Shown: positions 17,717 to 26,944, counted from the first letter of the stretch. The stretch is DNA of 64,000 bases from Nibrella viscosa (GCF_039541875.1 NZ_BAABHB010000002.1:806001-870000); one strand, 5' to 3'. Notes: generated from the letters alone by a model not told the origin. Numbers and translations: made by a program.

Positions 17717-17754
17717 TTTGAGGTTAAAACGGCGAAGCAACTTCAAACCTCAAA
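17717..17754. repeat. inverted repeat between convergent genes, family A
   Basis: Arms TTTGAGGTT (17717-17725) and AACCTCAAA (17746-17754) enclose a 20-nt loop. The flanking words GTTTGACGTTTGAGG and CTTCAAACCTCAAAC recur at 25030-25123, so this is a dispersed element and not only a local hairpin. It may also stop transcription from both sides. Confidence 0.6.
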
Positions 17755-19980
17755 CTAGACATTTAGCCAATACGTCATCTTCAGCACCAGGGCGCGGTTT
17801 TTTGACTGGAAGGTGTCGGAGACGTAGTTGTCGGTATAAACGATGAACAGGTCGGAGACGGGCCGGAACCGCCACTGAAACCGGGCGTTTACGTTAACGT
17901 TGTTGATCTGGTTGTTGTACTGCACAAACGTGGTCAGGAACACATTGCGGGAGAAGGATAGCTCCACGCGGGGGCCAATCAGCAGCAGCATGGCCGAGCT
18001 ATACGGCTTCGGCAGGGTAATCTGGTTGTAGTTAACATCCAGCGATAAGACCCCGTACGGCTGGTAGCGGTAGTTGAACGTAGACGTGATCGACACAATG
18101 TTCCCGTTGAAATACTGCCCGACACGGGCCTGCAGGATGTAGTTGAGCAACCGTCGGGTATCCGACTGGTATGTCAGACGGGTACTGGCGTACCGGTAGG
18201 CAGTGCCGGCCTTCAGGGGCAGGCCTTTGGTATTGGTGGGGTTGAAGTCGGAGAACAGGTAGGTATAGTCCATACGCCAGGGACTCCACCGAATGGAACT
18301 GGTGTTCTGGAGCCGGGCAAACAGGTACACCGGTGTTGCGTCCCAATCGGTTACCAGGCCATCGGTTCGGCGGATAAATATATCGCCGTCTACTCCAACG
18401 CCGTACCGGTTCAAAACGCGGGCCAGCCGGGGGTTTTTCGGGTAAATACTGTAGGCGATGTTGGGCGCGGCCCGGTAATAGCCCCGGCGTGGTACATAGC
18501 CCGTTTCGGCGGTGTACTGATCGCCCACGTGCTCAAACCGGCTTTCGGCTTCCAGCTCCGGCGTATTGTAATTGATGAAGGCTCCCATGGCGTATTGCCC
18601 CGGTGTTGCCACGGGGGTCATAACGCGGTGGTAGAAAAACTTGTTTGTCCACCGGCCATCTTTGGAGTTCAGGTTGTAATCCAGACCCGCCACCCGGTTG
18701 TATTGGCTCTGGTAGCCGGTCCGTTCCGACGTGTCGGCGGCAAATACCTGCTTATTGACCAGAATAAACCCGATGCCCGACCGGGTAAAGATCTGCCGCT
18801 GCACAGCCGCCACGGTGTAGTTGATGGTCGGCAGGCCAATTTCGGTATTACGGTTGGTTTGCATCGACAGTAGCCCCACCCGCCACTTATTGGTAAGCTT
18901 GCCGCTCAGGCGGGCCCCGGCCATAATGGGTACCTGGAGGTTATCGCCCGTATTGGGGCTGCGCACAATACCGATGCGCCGGCTGAAGAACGGGTTAATG
19001 GTATTGAAACCAAACTGTCCGAAGAGGTCGCTGTTTTCCAGAAAGAACTGCCGCCGTTCGGGGAAGAGGAGCTCAAACCGGCTCAGGTTTGTGACCTGCC
19101 GGTCTACTTCTACCTGCGAAAAGTCAGGGTTTACCGTCAGGTCCAGGTTCAGGGCGGGCGTTATACCAATCTTGGCGTCGAAACCCAGCCCGCTCCGGGT
19201 TTGGGTGGGTATATCACGTACGTAGTCGCGGTAACCGTTACCCGACAGGTAGGGGATCAGCACCACGTTTGCGCCCGGAGTGGGCGGGCGGTCGTCCCAC
19301 ACCAGCAGGCCGGAGAATGCGATGTTATTGCCGTTGAAGTTGCGTGAAATGGGGGCCCACGACGAGCGTTCGTTATCGGCCAGGACGTTGCGGGTGAAGT
19401 TGATGTTCCAGACATTCTGCCCCTCTGAGGGTTTGTACCGCAGGGTCTTGAACGGAATCGCCATCTCCAGTTCCCAGCGGTCGTCGTAGTTACGGACCTT
19501 TGAGAACCATTTGTTATCCCAATCGGTCGATAAGGTTGTTCCCCCCGATACCAGCCCTTCCCGCTGTACACCGTACGGACTCAGCGCAAAATTGAACGAA
19601 TTTTGTTTATCCCGGTAGGTATCAATATTGACAACAAAGACATCGGAGCTGCCACCGGGAAAATCGCGCTTCAGCGATTGTACCACATACCGGTGCCGGG
19701 CCTGATAGCAAACTGCCCCGACATACAGAAACTGATCGTCGAAGGTAACCCGCACCTGCGTATGATTCCAGGCCCGGGACGTGTCAAACGGCGTATTCTG
19801 CCAAAAGACCGTAGTTGTATCGGCCAGTTTCCAGTCCGACTCCTGTAATTGACCGTCGAGGTTAAGGGGAAAACGGGCTTTTCGAATATGTAACTGGTAC
19901 GTTTGTTCGTTGATGGTGAGCGTCTGCGCGAAAGCAGAAACCGTAAAAAAGGCAATAAATAAAAGGTATAGATACTTCAT
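17755..19980 (-). CDS. DUF5916 protein with N-terminal CBM9-like domain
   Basis: 741 aa with a signal peptide (to FAQ). Residues about 25-220 form a CBM9-like carbohydrate-binding sandwich (FPLNLDGQLQESDWKLAD, VRVTFDDQFLYVGAVCYQ, FVVNIDTYRDKQNSFNFALSPYG, WELEMAIPFKTLRY). The rest is the DUF5916 region, rich in barrel-like amphipathic strands (DLTVNPDFSQVEVDRQ, FFLENSDLFGQFG) and ending in LVLKMTYWLNV. It is probably an outer-membrane beta-barrel with an exposed or periplasmic sugar-binding domain. The cargo is unknown. TACCTTTG stands about 20 nt upstream of the start codon. Confidence 0.85.
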   Translation of the reverse strand: MKYLYLLFIAFFTVSAFAQTLTINEQTYQLHIRKARFPLNLDGQLQESDWKLADTTTVFWQNTPFDTSRAWNHTQVRVTFDDQFLYVGAVCYQARHRYVVQSLKRDFPGGSSDVFVVNIDTYRDKQNSFNFALSPYGVQREGLVSGGTTLSTDWDNKWFSKVRNYDDRWELEMAIPFKTLRYKPSEGQNVWNINFTRNVLADNERSSWAPISRNFNGNNIAFSGLLVWDDRPPTPGANVVLIPYLSGNGYRDYVRDIPTQTRSGLGFDAKIGITPALNLDLTVNPDFSQVEVDRQVTNLSRFELLFPERRQFFLENSDLFGQFGFNTINPFFSRRIGIVRSPNTGDNLQVPIMAGARLSGKLTNKWRVGLLSMQTNRNTEIGLPTINYTVAAVQRQIFTRSGIGFILVNKQVFAADTSERTGYQSQYNRVAGLDYNLNSKDGRWTNKFFYHRVMTPVATPGQYAMGAFINYNTPELEAESRFEHVGDQYTAETGYVPRRGYYRAAPNIAYSIYPKNPRLARVLNRYGVGVDGDIFIRRTDGLVTDWDATPVYLFARLQNTSSIRWSPWRMDYTYLFSDFNPTNTKGLPLKAGTAYRYASTRLTYQSDTRRLLNYILQARVGQYFNGNIVSITSTFNYRYQPYGVLSLDVNYNQITLPKPYSSAMLLLIGPRVELSFSRNVFLTTFVQYNNQINNVNVNARFQWRFRPVSDLFIVYTDNYVSDTFQSKNRALVLKMTYWLNV

Positions 19981-19998
19981 TTCAATCTAATTTCCTGA

Positions 19999-20006
19999 CA
20001 AAGGTA
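19999..20006 (-). promoter_or_regulatory. predicted -7 box of the DUF5916 gene
   Basis: The complement of 19999-20006 is TACCTTTG, an exact TAnnTTTG match close to the ATG at 19980. No convincing TTG at 19-21 nt upstream is seen, so confidence is moderate. Confidence 0.4.
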
Positions 20007-20091
20007 ACGATTTGGTTTGGCTATCGACGAAATCATTGCGCTATGCGCAAAACCTTTGTAAGTTGCGCCAACTGCCTTATATGCTACATCC

Positions 20092-21117
20092 ATGTACTCC
20101 GAAACGCTGACGACCACCATAGCCGTAAGTGCCTTACTGTCTATGGTCCTGACTACCGGCGCGGCCGCCCAAACTACCCATTATCCGACAATCGGCACCG
20201 TGGTCCGGAACGATCCGCAACTGGACAAACTCCTTCCCAGAGATGCCCGCATTGAGGTACTGGCGTCTGGTTTCGTCTGGGCCGAAGGACCCATCTGGAT
20301 CAAAGACGGTAACTATCTGCTGTTTTCCGACGTACCGCAGAATACCATCTTCAAATGGTCGGAGAAAGAAGGTCTCACCCAGTTTCTGAAACCCTCAGGT
20401 TATACCGGCGCCGGGGCATATGGCGACGAGCCGGGCAGTAACGGCCTGACCCTCGACCGGCAGGGGCGGCTTATTGCCTGCGAGCACGGCGACCGGCGGG
20501 TATCGGCCATGCCGCTGTCGGGGGGCGGTAAACGAACGCTGGCCGACAATTACCAGGGCAAGCGCTTCAACAGCCCCAACGATGTGGTGGTGCATTCCAG
20601 CGGCAGCTACTACTTTACTGACCCACCGTATGGGCTGCCCGGCAAGGAAAAAGACCCCAGGCGGGAAACGGAGCTATTCGGTGTGTACCGGATTGCGCCC
20701 AACGGCACCGTGTCGCTGCTGATCAGCGATCTGACCCGGCCGAACGGCATTGCCTTCTCGCCCGACGAAAAGACCCTGTACATTGCCCAGTCGGACCCGG
20801 ATCGGCCCATCATCATGGCGTATCCGGTGCAGGCCGACGGTTCGGTAGGGAAGGGCCGGGTCTTGTTTGATGCCGCTCCGCTCCTGAAGCAGAACCTGAA
20901 GGGCCTGCCCGACGGCCTGAAGACCGACCGCGACGGCAATGTCTGGAGTACCGGTCCGGGTGGGGTGCTGGTGATCTCCCCGGCCGGTAAACTGCTGGGG
21001 CGCATCGATACGGGCGAGGCTACCGCCAACTGCGCCTGGGGTGACGACGGCTCCACGCTATACCTGACCGCCGATATGTACCTCTGCCGGATTCGCACGA
21101 CTGCCAGGGGCTGGTAA
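20092..21117 (+). CDS. exported SMP-30/gluconolactonase/LRE-family protein
   Basis: 341 aa with a signal peptide (to AAAQ). It is a six-bladed propeller of the SMP-30 type: FVWAEGPIWIKDGNYLLFSDVPQN (metal-binding Glu in blade 1), NGLTLDRQGRLIACEHG, NSPNDVVVHSSGSYYFTDPPYG (metal-binding Asn), RPNGIAFSPDEKTLYIAQSD (Asn-Gly) and GLPDGLKTDRDGNVWSTGPGG (Asp). The metal and catalytic residues seem intact, so hydrolysis of a sugar lactone in the periplasm is likely; gluconolactone itself is a guess. It is monocistronic and faces the same way as mrdA 251 bp downstream. Confidence 0.9.
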   Translation: MYSETLTTTIAVSALLSMVLTTGAAAQTTHYPTIGTVVRNDPQLDKLLPRDARIEVLASGFVWAEGPIWIKDGNYLLFSDVPQNTIFKWSEKEGLTQFLKPSGYTGAGAYGDEPGSNGLTLDRQGRLIACEHGDRRVSAMPLSGGGKRTLADNYQGKRFNSPNDVVVHSSGSYYFTDPPYGLPGKEKDPRRETELFGVYRIAPNGTVSLLISDLTRPNGIAFSPDEKTLYIAQSDPDRPIIMAYPVQADGSVGKGRVLFDAAPLLKQNLKGLPDGLKTDRDGNVWSTGPGGVLVISPAGKLLGRIDTGEATANCAWGDDGSTLYLTADMYLCRIRTTARGW

Positions 21118-21288
21118 CCATTATGGTGGTAGGTAAAAAGTACCCCGCCTGCCCGATCTCACCCAGGCCTGATACAAACATTACCGCCAAATCAGGGGTT
21201 TGATATGCAGTAAAAACCCTACGATAGCGTTATAGATATAGGGGCCGACGCTTAACCGAAAAATAATATCGGCAGAGGTCGGGTCCAC

Positions 21289-21320
21289 TTGCCATATGCT
21301 GGCTAACGGTGTTAACTTTG
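21289..21320 (+). promoter_or_regulatory. predicted promoter of mrdA-rodA
   Basis: TTG at 21289-21291, a 21-nt spacer and TAACTTTG at 21313-21320, an exact TAnnTTTG box. The ATG of mrdA is 49 nt further on. The rest of the 21118-21368 gap shows nothing I can name. Confidence 0.6.
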
Positions 21321-21368
21321 TAGGATAAGGGTTGTAGTGTGTAGCCTGGATTTACGGAAATTTAGTTC

Positions 21369-23306
21369 ATGTTTGAGAATCGAAAATATATCATCATCGG
21401 CGTCTTCTGCCTCGTCGGCCTGGTATATCTGACTCGTCTGTTTTATCTCCAGATTTTGGATGACAGTTACTCACTCGAATCGTCGAGTAACTCCATCAAG
21501 CGGGTAATTGAAGTCCCGGTCCGGGGTCAGATATACGACCGCAACGGCAAACTGATCGTATATAATACGCCGGTTTATGATCTGTACGTAACTCCGCGTC
21601 AGGTCCGGATACCCGATACGCTGGCGTTTTGCCGGCTGATGGGAATTACGGTCAGCGAGTTCGACAGTCTGATGGCCATTGCTAAAGCGTATTCGCCGGT
21701 AAAACCCTCGCTGTTCCTGCGGCAGTTGTCAAAAGAAGACTTTGCCCGCATTCAGGATGCGCTGGTCGATTACCGGGGGTTTGAGCCCGCAACCAGCTCC
21801 ATGCGTACGTATCCGGCCCGTACGCTGGCCAATGCGCTGGGGTATGTCAGTGAAATTACCAAGCGACAACTCGACAACCAGGAAACGATCTACTACCGGC
21901 AGGGTGATTATATCGGACACAACGGTCTGGAGGAGCAGTATGAAGAGCAACTGCGTGGTAAACGCGGGGTTCGGTACATCATGCAGAACGTCCGGGGGAT
22001 ATACAAAGGCTCCTGGAAAGACGGCGAATACGATACGCTCTCGGTGCCCGGTCAGAACCTGTACACCGGCATAGATATTGAGGTCCAGAAATACGCCGAC
22101 AGCCTGATGCAGAACAAAGTCGGCAGCGTCATTGCCATTGAACCGGCTACGGGTGAGATTCTGGTGTCGGTGTCGGCCCCGACGTATGATCCGAATCTGC
22201 TGTCGAGCCGCCATTTTTCCAAGAATTATGTCAAGCTGCTTCGGAATCCGTACAAGCCGCTGATCAACCGGCCGGTTATGGCCAGTTACCGGCCTGGGTC
22301 TACCTTCAAACTGATTCAGGCCCTGGTGGCGCAGCAGCAGGGAACGCTGTTTCCCAACACGGTGTATTCGCACGCCGGTGCGCCGGTAAAATGCCACGGC
22401 CATCCCGGTTCGGTCAACCTGTACGGCGCGGTTCAGTACTCCTGCAACCCGTATTTCTACCACGTATTCCGGCGGCTGATGTATAATAATTCCGAGTCGA
22501 ACACCTTCAAAGCGTCGGCGGCCGGCCTGCAGTACTGGCACGATATGGTGCAGAAGTTCGGCATCGGCGAACGTCTTGGCGTTGATTTACCCAGTGAACT
22601 GAAAGGTAAGCTGCCTGATGTGGAGTATTACGATAAAATATACGGAACGCGACGCTGGAAGTTCTCCACGGTATACTCCCTGAGTATCGGGGAAGGTGAA
22701 CTGCTCATCAGCCCGCTCAAGATGGTTAATGTGGCGGCTACCATCGCCAACCGGGGCTATTACTATACTCCTCACTACATCAAGGGCTTTGCCAAACCGG
22801 GCCATAGCGTACCCGAAGAGTACCGGGAGCGGCACGAAACCGGCATAAACCCCAAGTACTTCGAACCGGTAATTGCCGGCATGCGGGCGGCCGTCACCAA
22901 CGGAACCGTGATGCGGATGGCCAACCTGCCGGATGTAGAACTTTGCGGCAAGACGGGTACCTCGCAGAACAAGAAGGGAGAAGACCACTCGATCTTTATC
23001 GGCTTTGCCCCGGCCAACAATCCCAAGATTGCCATTGCCGTGTTTGTTGAGAATGCAGGCTGGGGTGGGGTAGCAGCCGCGTCGGTGGCGGCCCTGGTGA
23101 CCGAGCGCTACCTGAAACGCCGGACGGATGCCAAAGAACTGGAGAAGTTTATCACCGAGAAGAACTACATGCCGGCCGTGGTGACTTCTCCACCTAAGCC
23201 AGTGGTTCCCAAAAAGAAAGATACTATCCTGAAAGATAGCACCCGCAAGCCCATTATAGCCAAAATGGCCATGAATATGATAAAGAGTGAAAGAGCGAAA
23301 GAGTGA
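21369..23306 (+). CDS. mrdA: penicillin-binding protein 2 (elongasome transpeptidase)
   Basis: 645 aa. One N-terminal membrane anchor (about 8-30) precedes the class B dimerisation domain (RGQIYDRNGKLIVYN; GHNGLEEQYEEQLRGKRG). The transpeptidase carries all three active-site motifs: S311TFK (SxxK), S358CN (SxN) and K528TG. It cross-links septum-independent peptidoglycan together with RodA, encoded next to it. The basic C-terminal tail (KPVVPKKKDTILKDSTRKP) is unstructured. The last codons (SERAKE plus stop) are encoded inside one arm of a perfect hairpin repeat. No mreBCD genes are adjacent, unlike the usual arrangement; an SMP-30 lactonase precedes it instead. Confidence 0.95.
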   Translation: MFENRKYIIIGVFCLVGLVYLTRLFYLQILDDSYSLESSSNSIKRVIEVPVRGQIYDRNGKLIVYNTPVYDLYVTPRQVRIPDTLAFCRLMGITVSEFDSLMAIAKAYSPVKPSLFLRQLSKEDFARIQDALVDYRGFEPATSSMRTYPARTLANALGYVSEITKRQLDNQETIYYRQGDYIGHNGLEEQYEEQLRGKRGVRYIMQNVRGIYKGSWKDGEYDTLSVPGQNLYTGIDIEVQKYADSLMQNKVGSVIAIEPATGEILVSVSAPTYDPNLLSSRHFSKNYVKLLRNPYKPLINRPVMASYRPGSTFKLIQALVAQQQGTLFPNTVYSHAGAPVKCHGHPGSVNLYGAVQYSCNPYFYHVFRRLMYNNSESNTFKASAAGLQYWHDMVQKFGIGERLGVDLPSELKGKLPDVEYYDKIYGTRRWKFSTVYSLSIGEGELLISPLKMVNVAATIANRGYYYTPHYIKGFAKPGHSVPEEYRERHETGINPKYFEPVIAGMRAAVTNGTVMRMANLPDVELCGKTGTSQNKKGEDHSIFIGFAPANNPKIAIAVFVENAGWGGVAAASVAALVTERYLKRRTDAKELEKFITEKNYMPAVVTSPPKPVVPKKKDTILKDSTRKPIIAKMAMNMIKSERAKE

Positions 23307-23329
23307 CTCTCGCTCTTTCGCTCTTTCAC
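23287..23329. repeat. perfect 17-bp inverted repeat spanning the mrdA stop codon
   Basis: GTGAAAGAGCGAAAGAG (23287-23303) and its exact complement (23313-23329) flank a 9-nt loop. The left arm encodes the end of mrdA and the TGA stop begins at its boundary. Each arm is itself a doubled GAAAGAG unit. The element separates mrdA from rodA and is followed by CACCTTTG, a possible -7 box. Confidence 0.75.
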
Positions 23330-23358
23330 CTTTGCAGCTCAATATTGCTAAGACTCAA

Positions 23359-24639
23359 ATGTATCGTAACGAAGAAATAACGCGTAATATCGACTGGATG
23401 ACGGTAATCCTGTACATGGCCTGTGTGATAATGGGCTGGCTTAATGTCTTTGCCGCCGTGTACAATCCGGAAGACCAGACCAGTATTTTTGATTTTTCGA
23501 ACAATGCCGGAAAACAGTTGATGTGGATCGGGACCAGCCTTATCCTGATTATCTGTATTCTGGTGATTCATCACCGTTTCTACGATTCATTTGCCTATAT
23601 CTTCTACGGCGTCATGATTCTGATGCTGCTGCTGGTGCTGGTAGCGGGGAGCAACATCAACGGATCGCGGTCGTGGTTTAAGTTTGGCCCTGTGTCGATT
23701 CAGCCGGCTGAGTTTGCCAAAGTGGCGACGAGTCTGGCGCTGGCCCGGTTTCTGGATGCCCCCGGCATAAACCTGACCAAACGGAAAGATCTGCTGTATA
23801 TCGCCGGGTTTATTGGGTTGCCGGCTATCCTGATCATTGCCTCTAACGAAACGGGGTCTACGCTGGTCTTTGCCTCCTTTGTGATCATGCTATACCGGGA
23901 GGGCCTGCCCGGCTTTATTCCGGCCATCGGGATTGCGGCTGCCGCCTTGCTGGTGCTGTCGCTGATTGTGCCTAAACTATACATTTTTCTGGCTATTGCG
24001 GGCCTGGCCATGCTGGTAATCTGGATGATGCCCCGCTATAACCGTACGCCCACCAATATTCTGTCCATCAGTCTGATCGGGGTTATTATGATGGGGGTGG
24101 TCACCGGAGTTGACTTTTTCGTGAACGATGTGCTACAGAAGCACCAGCGTAACCGGATCAAGGTATTGATCGACCCCAACATCGACCCCTTGGGCGTGGG
24201 CTGGAACGTGACGCAGGCAAAGATTGCCATTGGCTCCGGCCGGCTCCACGGCAAGGGTTTTCTGGAGGGTACTCAGACTAAATTTGACTTCGTGCCTGAG
24301 CAAAGTACCGACTTTATTTTCTGCACCATCGGCGAGGAGCACGGTTTTGTTGGCAGCGCCATTGTGGTGGCGCTCTTTATCGGCCTGTTATGCCGGCTGA
24401 TTTTCCTGGCCGAGCGACAACGAAGTAAGTTCTCCAGGGTATACGGCTACTGTGTGGCGGGAATTATTTTCTTCCACGTGATGGTCAATATCGGCATGAC
24501 CATCGGGATCATGCCGGTAATTGGTATTCCGCTGCCGTTCTTCAGCTACGGGGGCTCGTCGCTCTGGTCGTTCACCATCCTGCTTTTTATCTTCCTGAAA
24601 CTCGACTCCCGGCGGACCAGTATGTTTGCCCGAGGGTAA
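23359..24639 (+). CDS. rodA: rod-shape-determining protein RodA (SEDS glycosyltransferase)
   Basis: 426 aa from the ATG at 23359 (MYRNEEITRNIDW); an upstream in-frame GTG lies within the hairpin repeat and would give low-complexity residues. About ten membrane helices and the SEDS signatures are present: GSRSWFKFGPVSIQPAEFAKVATSLALARF near the middle and, at the C-terminus, PVIGIPLPFFSYGGSSLWSF. RodA polymerises lipid II into glycan strands in the elongasome with PBP2. Co-transcription with mrdA is likely, but the hairpin between them could set different expression levels. Confidence 0.95.
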   Translation: MYRNEEITRNIDWMTVILYMACVIMGWLNVFAAVYNPEDQTSIFDFSNNAGKQLMWIGTSLILIICILVIHHRFYDSFAYIFYGVMILMLLLVLVAGSNINGSRSWFKFGPVSIQPAEFAKVATSLALARFLDAPGINLTKRKDLLYIAGFIGLPAILIIASNETGSTLVFASFVIMLYREGLPGFIPAIGIAAAALLVLSLIVPKLYIFLAIAGLAMLVIWMMPRYNRTPTNILSISLIGVIMMGVVTGVDFFVNDVLQKHQRNRIKVLIDPNIDPLGVGWNVTQAKIAIGSGRLHGKGFLEGTQTKFDFVPEQSTDFIFCTIGEEHGFVGSAIVVALFIGLLCRLIFLAERQRSKFSRVYGYCVAGIIFFHVMVNIGMTIGIMPVIGIPLPFFSYGGSSLWSFTILLFIFLKLDSRRTSMFARG

Positions 24640-24644
24640 GCCCC

Positions 24645-25025
24645 TTAGATAAACGCCCAGAACAGCAGCGCCCAGCCCACAATCAGCAACACCCCCCCAA
24701 TCGGCGTAATGGCCCCAAAGGTGGTGATGCCTGTAAAGCAAAGAATATACAGTGAACCGGAGAAGATGATAACGCCCGCCAGAAACAGGTAGCCTGCTAT
24801 GTTCAGCAGGCGGACGGCCGCCGGGTTATTGCCCAGCAACTGGATCAGGATACCCACCGCCAGCAGGGCCAGCGCGTGGTAAAACTGGTACTTAACGGCC
24901 GTCTCATAAGTATCGGCCCGGCCCGACGCGTCCAGCATTGCTCGCAGCGCATGTGCCCCAAAAGCGCCAAGCGCTACCCCCAGCAGGCCCAGAGCCGCAC
25001 CGGATTGGATGAAGAATTTGACCAT
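24645..25025 (-). CDS. DUF423 small membrane protein
   Basis: 126 aa with four hydrophobic helices. The N-terminal motif LGVALGAFGAHAL, then YQFYHALALLAVG and FSGSLYIL, mark the DUF423 (YwdK/YgdD) family of inner-membrane proteins with no settled function. It is convergent with rodA (5 bp apart) and is followed upstream by a hairpin repeat of family A. Confidence 0.9.
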   Translation of the reverse strand: MVKFFIQSGAALGLLGVALGAFGAHALRAMLDASGRADTYETAVKYQFYHALALLAVGILIQLLGNNPAAVRLLNIAGYLFLAGVIIFSGSLYILCFTGITTFGAITPIGGVLLIVGWALLFWAFI

Positions 25026-25029
25026 GTTC

Positions 25030-25123
25030 GTTTGACGTTTGTAGTCTGAAGTTTGTAGTTTGGAGCAGCCCGGTGGTCTGTAGTTGGCTTTGCCAGATTA
25101 ACTTCAAACCTCAAACGTCAAAC
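25030..25123. repeat. inverted repeat, family A (24-nt arms)
   Basis: Arms at 25030-25053 (beginning GTTTGACGTTTG) and 25100-25123 (ending CAAACGTCAAAC) match at 21 of 24 positions, with a 46-nt centre. The arm sequence is shared with the element at 17717-17754. It lies between two minus-strand genes and could form a large hairpin in the transcript. Confidence 0.7.
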
Positions 25124-25135
25124 TTTAAACCAGAA

Positions 25136-25798
25136 TTAATTCCTTTCCCCAAAGATAGCACTTCCCACCCGAACGAGCGTACTGCCTTCGTCGATGGCGA
25201 TGCCGTAATCGTCACTCATACCCATGGAGAGTTCGCGGAAGGCGACGTTGGTGCGCCGGATCGCGCTAAGTTTATCGTATACCTGTTTCAGCCCCCTAAA
25301 CTCCCGGCGAATCTGCGTTTCATCGTCGGTGTTGGTGGCCATACCCATCAGGCCGACGAGGCAGATGTTGGGCAGGCTGTCCAGTTCGGCGCTGTTGAGC
25401 AGGGTTTCGGCTTCCTCGGGGCTCAGGCCGAATTTGGTTTCTTCTTCAGCAATATGAATTTGCAGCAGGCAGTTGATGACGCGCTCGTGTTTGGCTGCCT
25501 GTTTGTTAATCTCCTGGAGTAGTTTCAGGCTATCGACCGAATGAATCAGGGCAACAAATGGGGCAATGTACTTGACTTTGTTGGTCTGGAGATGCCCTAT
25601 CAGGTGCCATTCGATATCAGCGGGCAGTTGCGGCCGCTTTTCTGCCATTTCCTGCACTTTGTTCTCACCAAACAGCTTGCAGCCGGCCTCGTAAGCTTCC
25701 TGGAGCATGGCAACCGGTTTTGTTTTGGTAACAGCTACCAGCCGGGCGCGCTCGTTCAGTTGTGCACGGATGTAGTCAATGCGTTGGGCAATTGTCAT
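25136..25798 (-). CDS. yggS: YggS/PROSC-family pyridoxal-phosphate homeostasis protein
   Basis: 220 aa, full length for the family. The PLP lysine lies in RLVAVTKTKPVAML, followed by the conserved GCKLFGENKVQE. Later motifs are WHLIGHLQTNKVKYI, IHSVDS, NKFGL-like ETKFGLSPEEA, GLMGMA and the end-motif LSMGMSDDYGIAIDEGSTLVRVGSAIFGER. The protein binds PLP without known catalysis and keeps vitamin B6 and amino-acid pools balanced. It is monocistronic and divergent from the coiled-coil protein at 25990. Confidence 0.95.
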   Translation of the reverse strand: MTIAQRIDYIRAQLNERARLVAVTKTKPVAMLQEAYEAGCKLFGENKVQEMAEKRPQLPADIEWHLIGHLQTNKVKYIAPFVALIHSVDSLKLLQEINKQAAKHERVINCLLQIHIAEEETKFGLSPEEAETLLNSAELDSLPNICLVGLMGMATNTDDETQIRREFRGLKQVYDKLSAIRRTNVAFRELSMGMSDDYGIAIDEGSTLVRVGSAIFGERN

Positions 25799-25989
25799 AG
25801 GCTTATTATCGGCAAAATCGCCGTGATTGGAAATTTTTTCCGATTATCGGGGTTTAAATTTGAGAATTTAGTGGAAATAGGTACTTTTTGGCGCAAAATA
25901 CCCGATTTCGGCACACGGAAGCAATAAGTCGGTCTGAAATTAAGTTTCATTACCGTTTAGATGTAAACCCTCAAACGCTACACACTTCT

Positions 25990-26931
25990 ATGGAAGCAAA
26001 TCAGGAAAGGCGGAACAGCAGTCGTAATTATCTGATAGCCGCACTGTTGATTCTGGCCACTCTGAATGTACTGCTCTTGTACTTCTATTATCAGGAACGG
26101 CAAACAAATAAAACCCAGGAAGCCACAATCGCTGCCAAAACCGAGGAGGTTCTGCTCACCAAAACCAAGCTGGATTCTATTTCGCTCCAGCTCGATGCCA
26201 AAATTGCCGAAATTCAGCGCCTGGGGGGCAATGTCGATTCGCTGTTGCGGGTAAAGGAGCAACTGGAAGTGGATAAACGGGAACTGCGTAATGTCAATAC
26301 GTTTAATCTCCGGAAATACGAGCAGAAAATCAGGTCGTATGAGGGGCTGCTGGTTCAGAAAGACAGGGAGATTGTCCGGCTTAAGAAAGAGAACAGTCTG
26401 CTGACCCAGCAGAATGAGGTGTTGACCCAGGAAAACACCGGCCTGCGAACGGAGCGGCAGGCCCTCAGCGACTCAGTAAGTGTGTATTCCGTCAAAAATC
26501 GGGAGTTAGCCGAAAAAGTGACCATTGCCTCGGCCCTGAGGGCTGAGAATGTATCCGTTAATGCCATTAACTCGCGGGGCAAAGAGCGGGACGGCGGCAG
26601 CTACAAGGCCCGGCGCATCGACAAGGTGAAAGTCAGTTTCCGGCTGGCCGAAAACCCGTTGACGCAGCAGAACGAAAAAGACATCTATATGCGGATCATC
26701 GACCCGAACGGGGCGGTCCTCGCCGACATGGCCACCGGCTCCGGTGAGTTCAATGCCGTCGGTAAAGACATGATCTACACCGCCCGGCAGCGCATTCAGT
26801 TCGACAACAGCCGCCAGGAGGTTTCCTTCGTATATGGTCGGGGTGGGCAGCGCTTCAACGAAGGTCGCTACGTTATAGAACTCTACTCCGAAGGGTTTAA
26901 AATCGGGGAGGGGGAGTTTACGGTGAAGTAA
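25990..26931 (+). CDS. membrane-anchored coiled-coil protein with C-terminal Ig-like domain
   Basis: 313 aa from the ATG at 25990; upstream in-frame codons are not protein-like. A single membrane helix (LIAALLILATLNVLLLYFYY) anchors it, with a short cytoplasmic N-terminus. A long coiled coil follows (about 45-180) with heptads such as LRVKEQLEVDKRELRNV and VRLKKENSLLTQQNEVL. The C-terminal ~110 residues are beta-rich (KVKVSFRLAENPL, IYMRIIDPNGAVLAD, GRYVIELYSEGFKIGEGEFTV) and look like an Ig or transthyretin-like fold. I do not recognise a named family. Topology suggests a periplasmic spacer protein. It is followed by a 34-bp perfect hairpin. Confidence 0.75.
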   Translation: MEANQERRNSSRNYLIAALLILATLNVLLLYFYYQERQTNKTQEATIAAKTEEVLLTKTKLDSISLQLDAKIAEIQRLGGNVDSLLRVKEQLEVDKRELRNVNTFNLRKYEQKIRSYEGLLVQKDREIVRLKKENSLLTQQNEVLTQENTGLRTERQALSDSVSVYSVKNRELAEKVTIASALRAENVSVNAINSRGKERDGGSYKARRIDKVKVSFRLAENPLTQQNEKDIYMRIIDPNGAVLADMATGSGEFNAVGKDMIYTARQRIQFDNSRQEVSFVYGRGGQRFNEGRYVIELYSEGFKIGEGEFTVK

Positions 26932-26944
26932 TTAGTCGCAAGTC

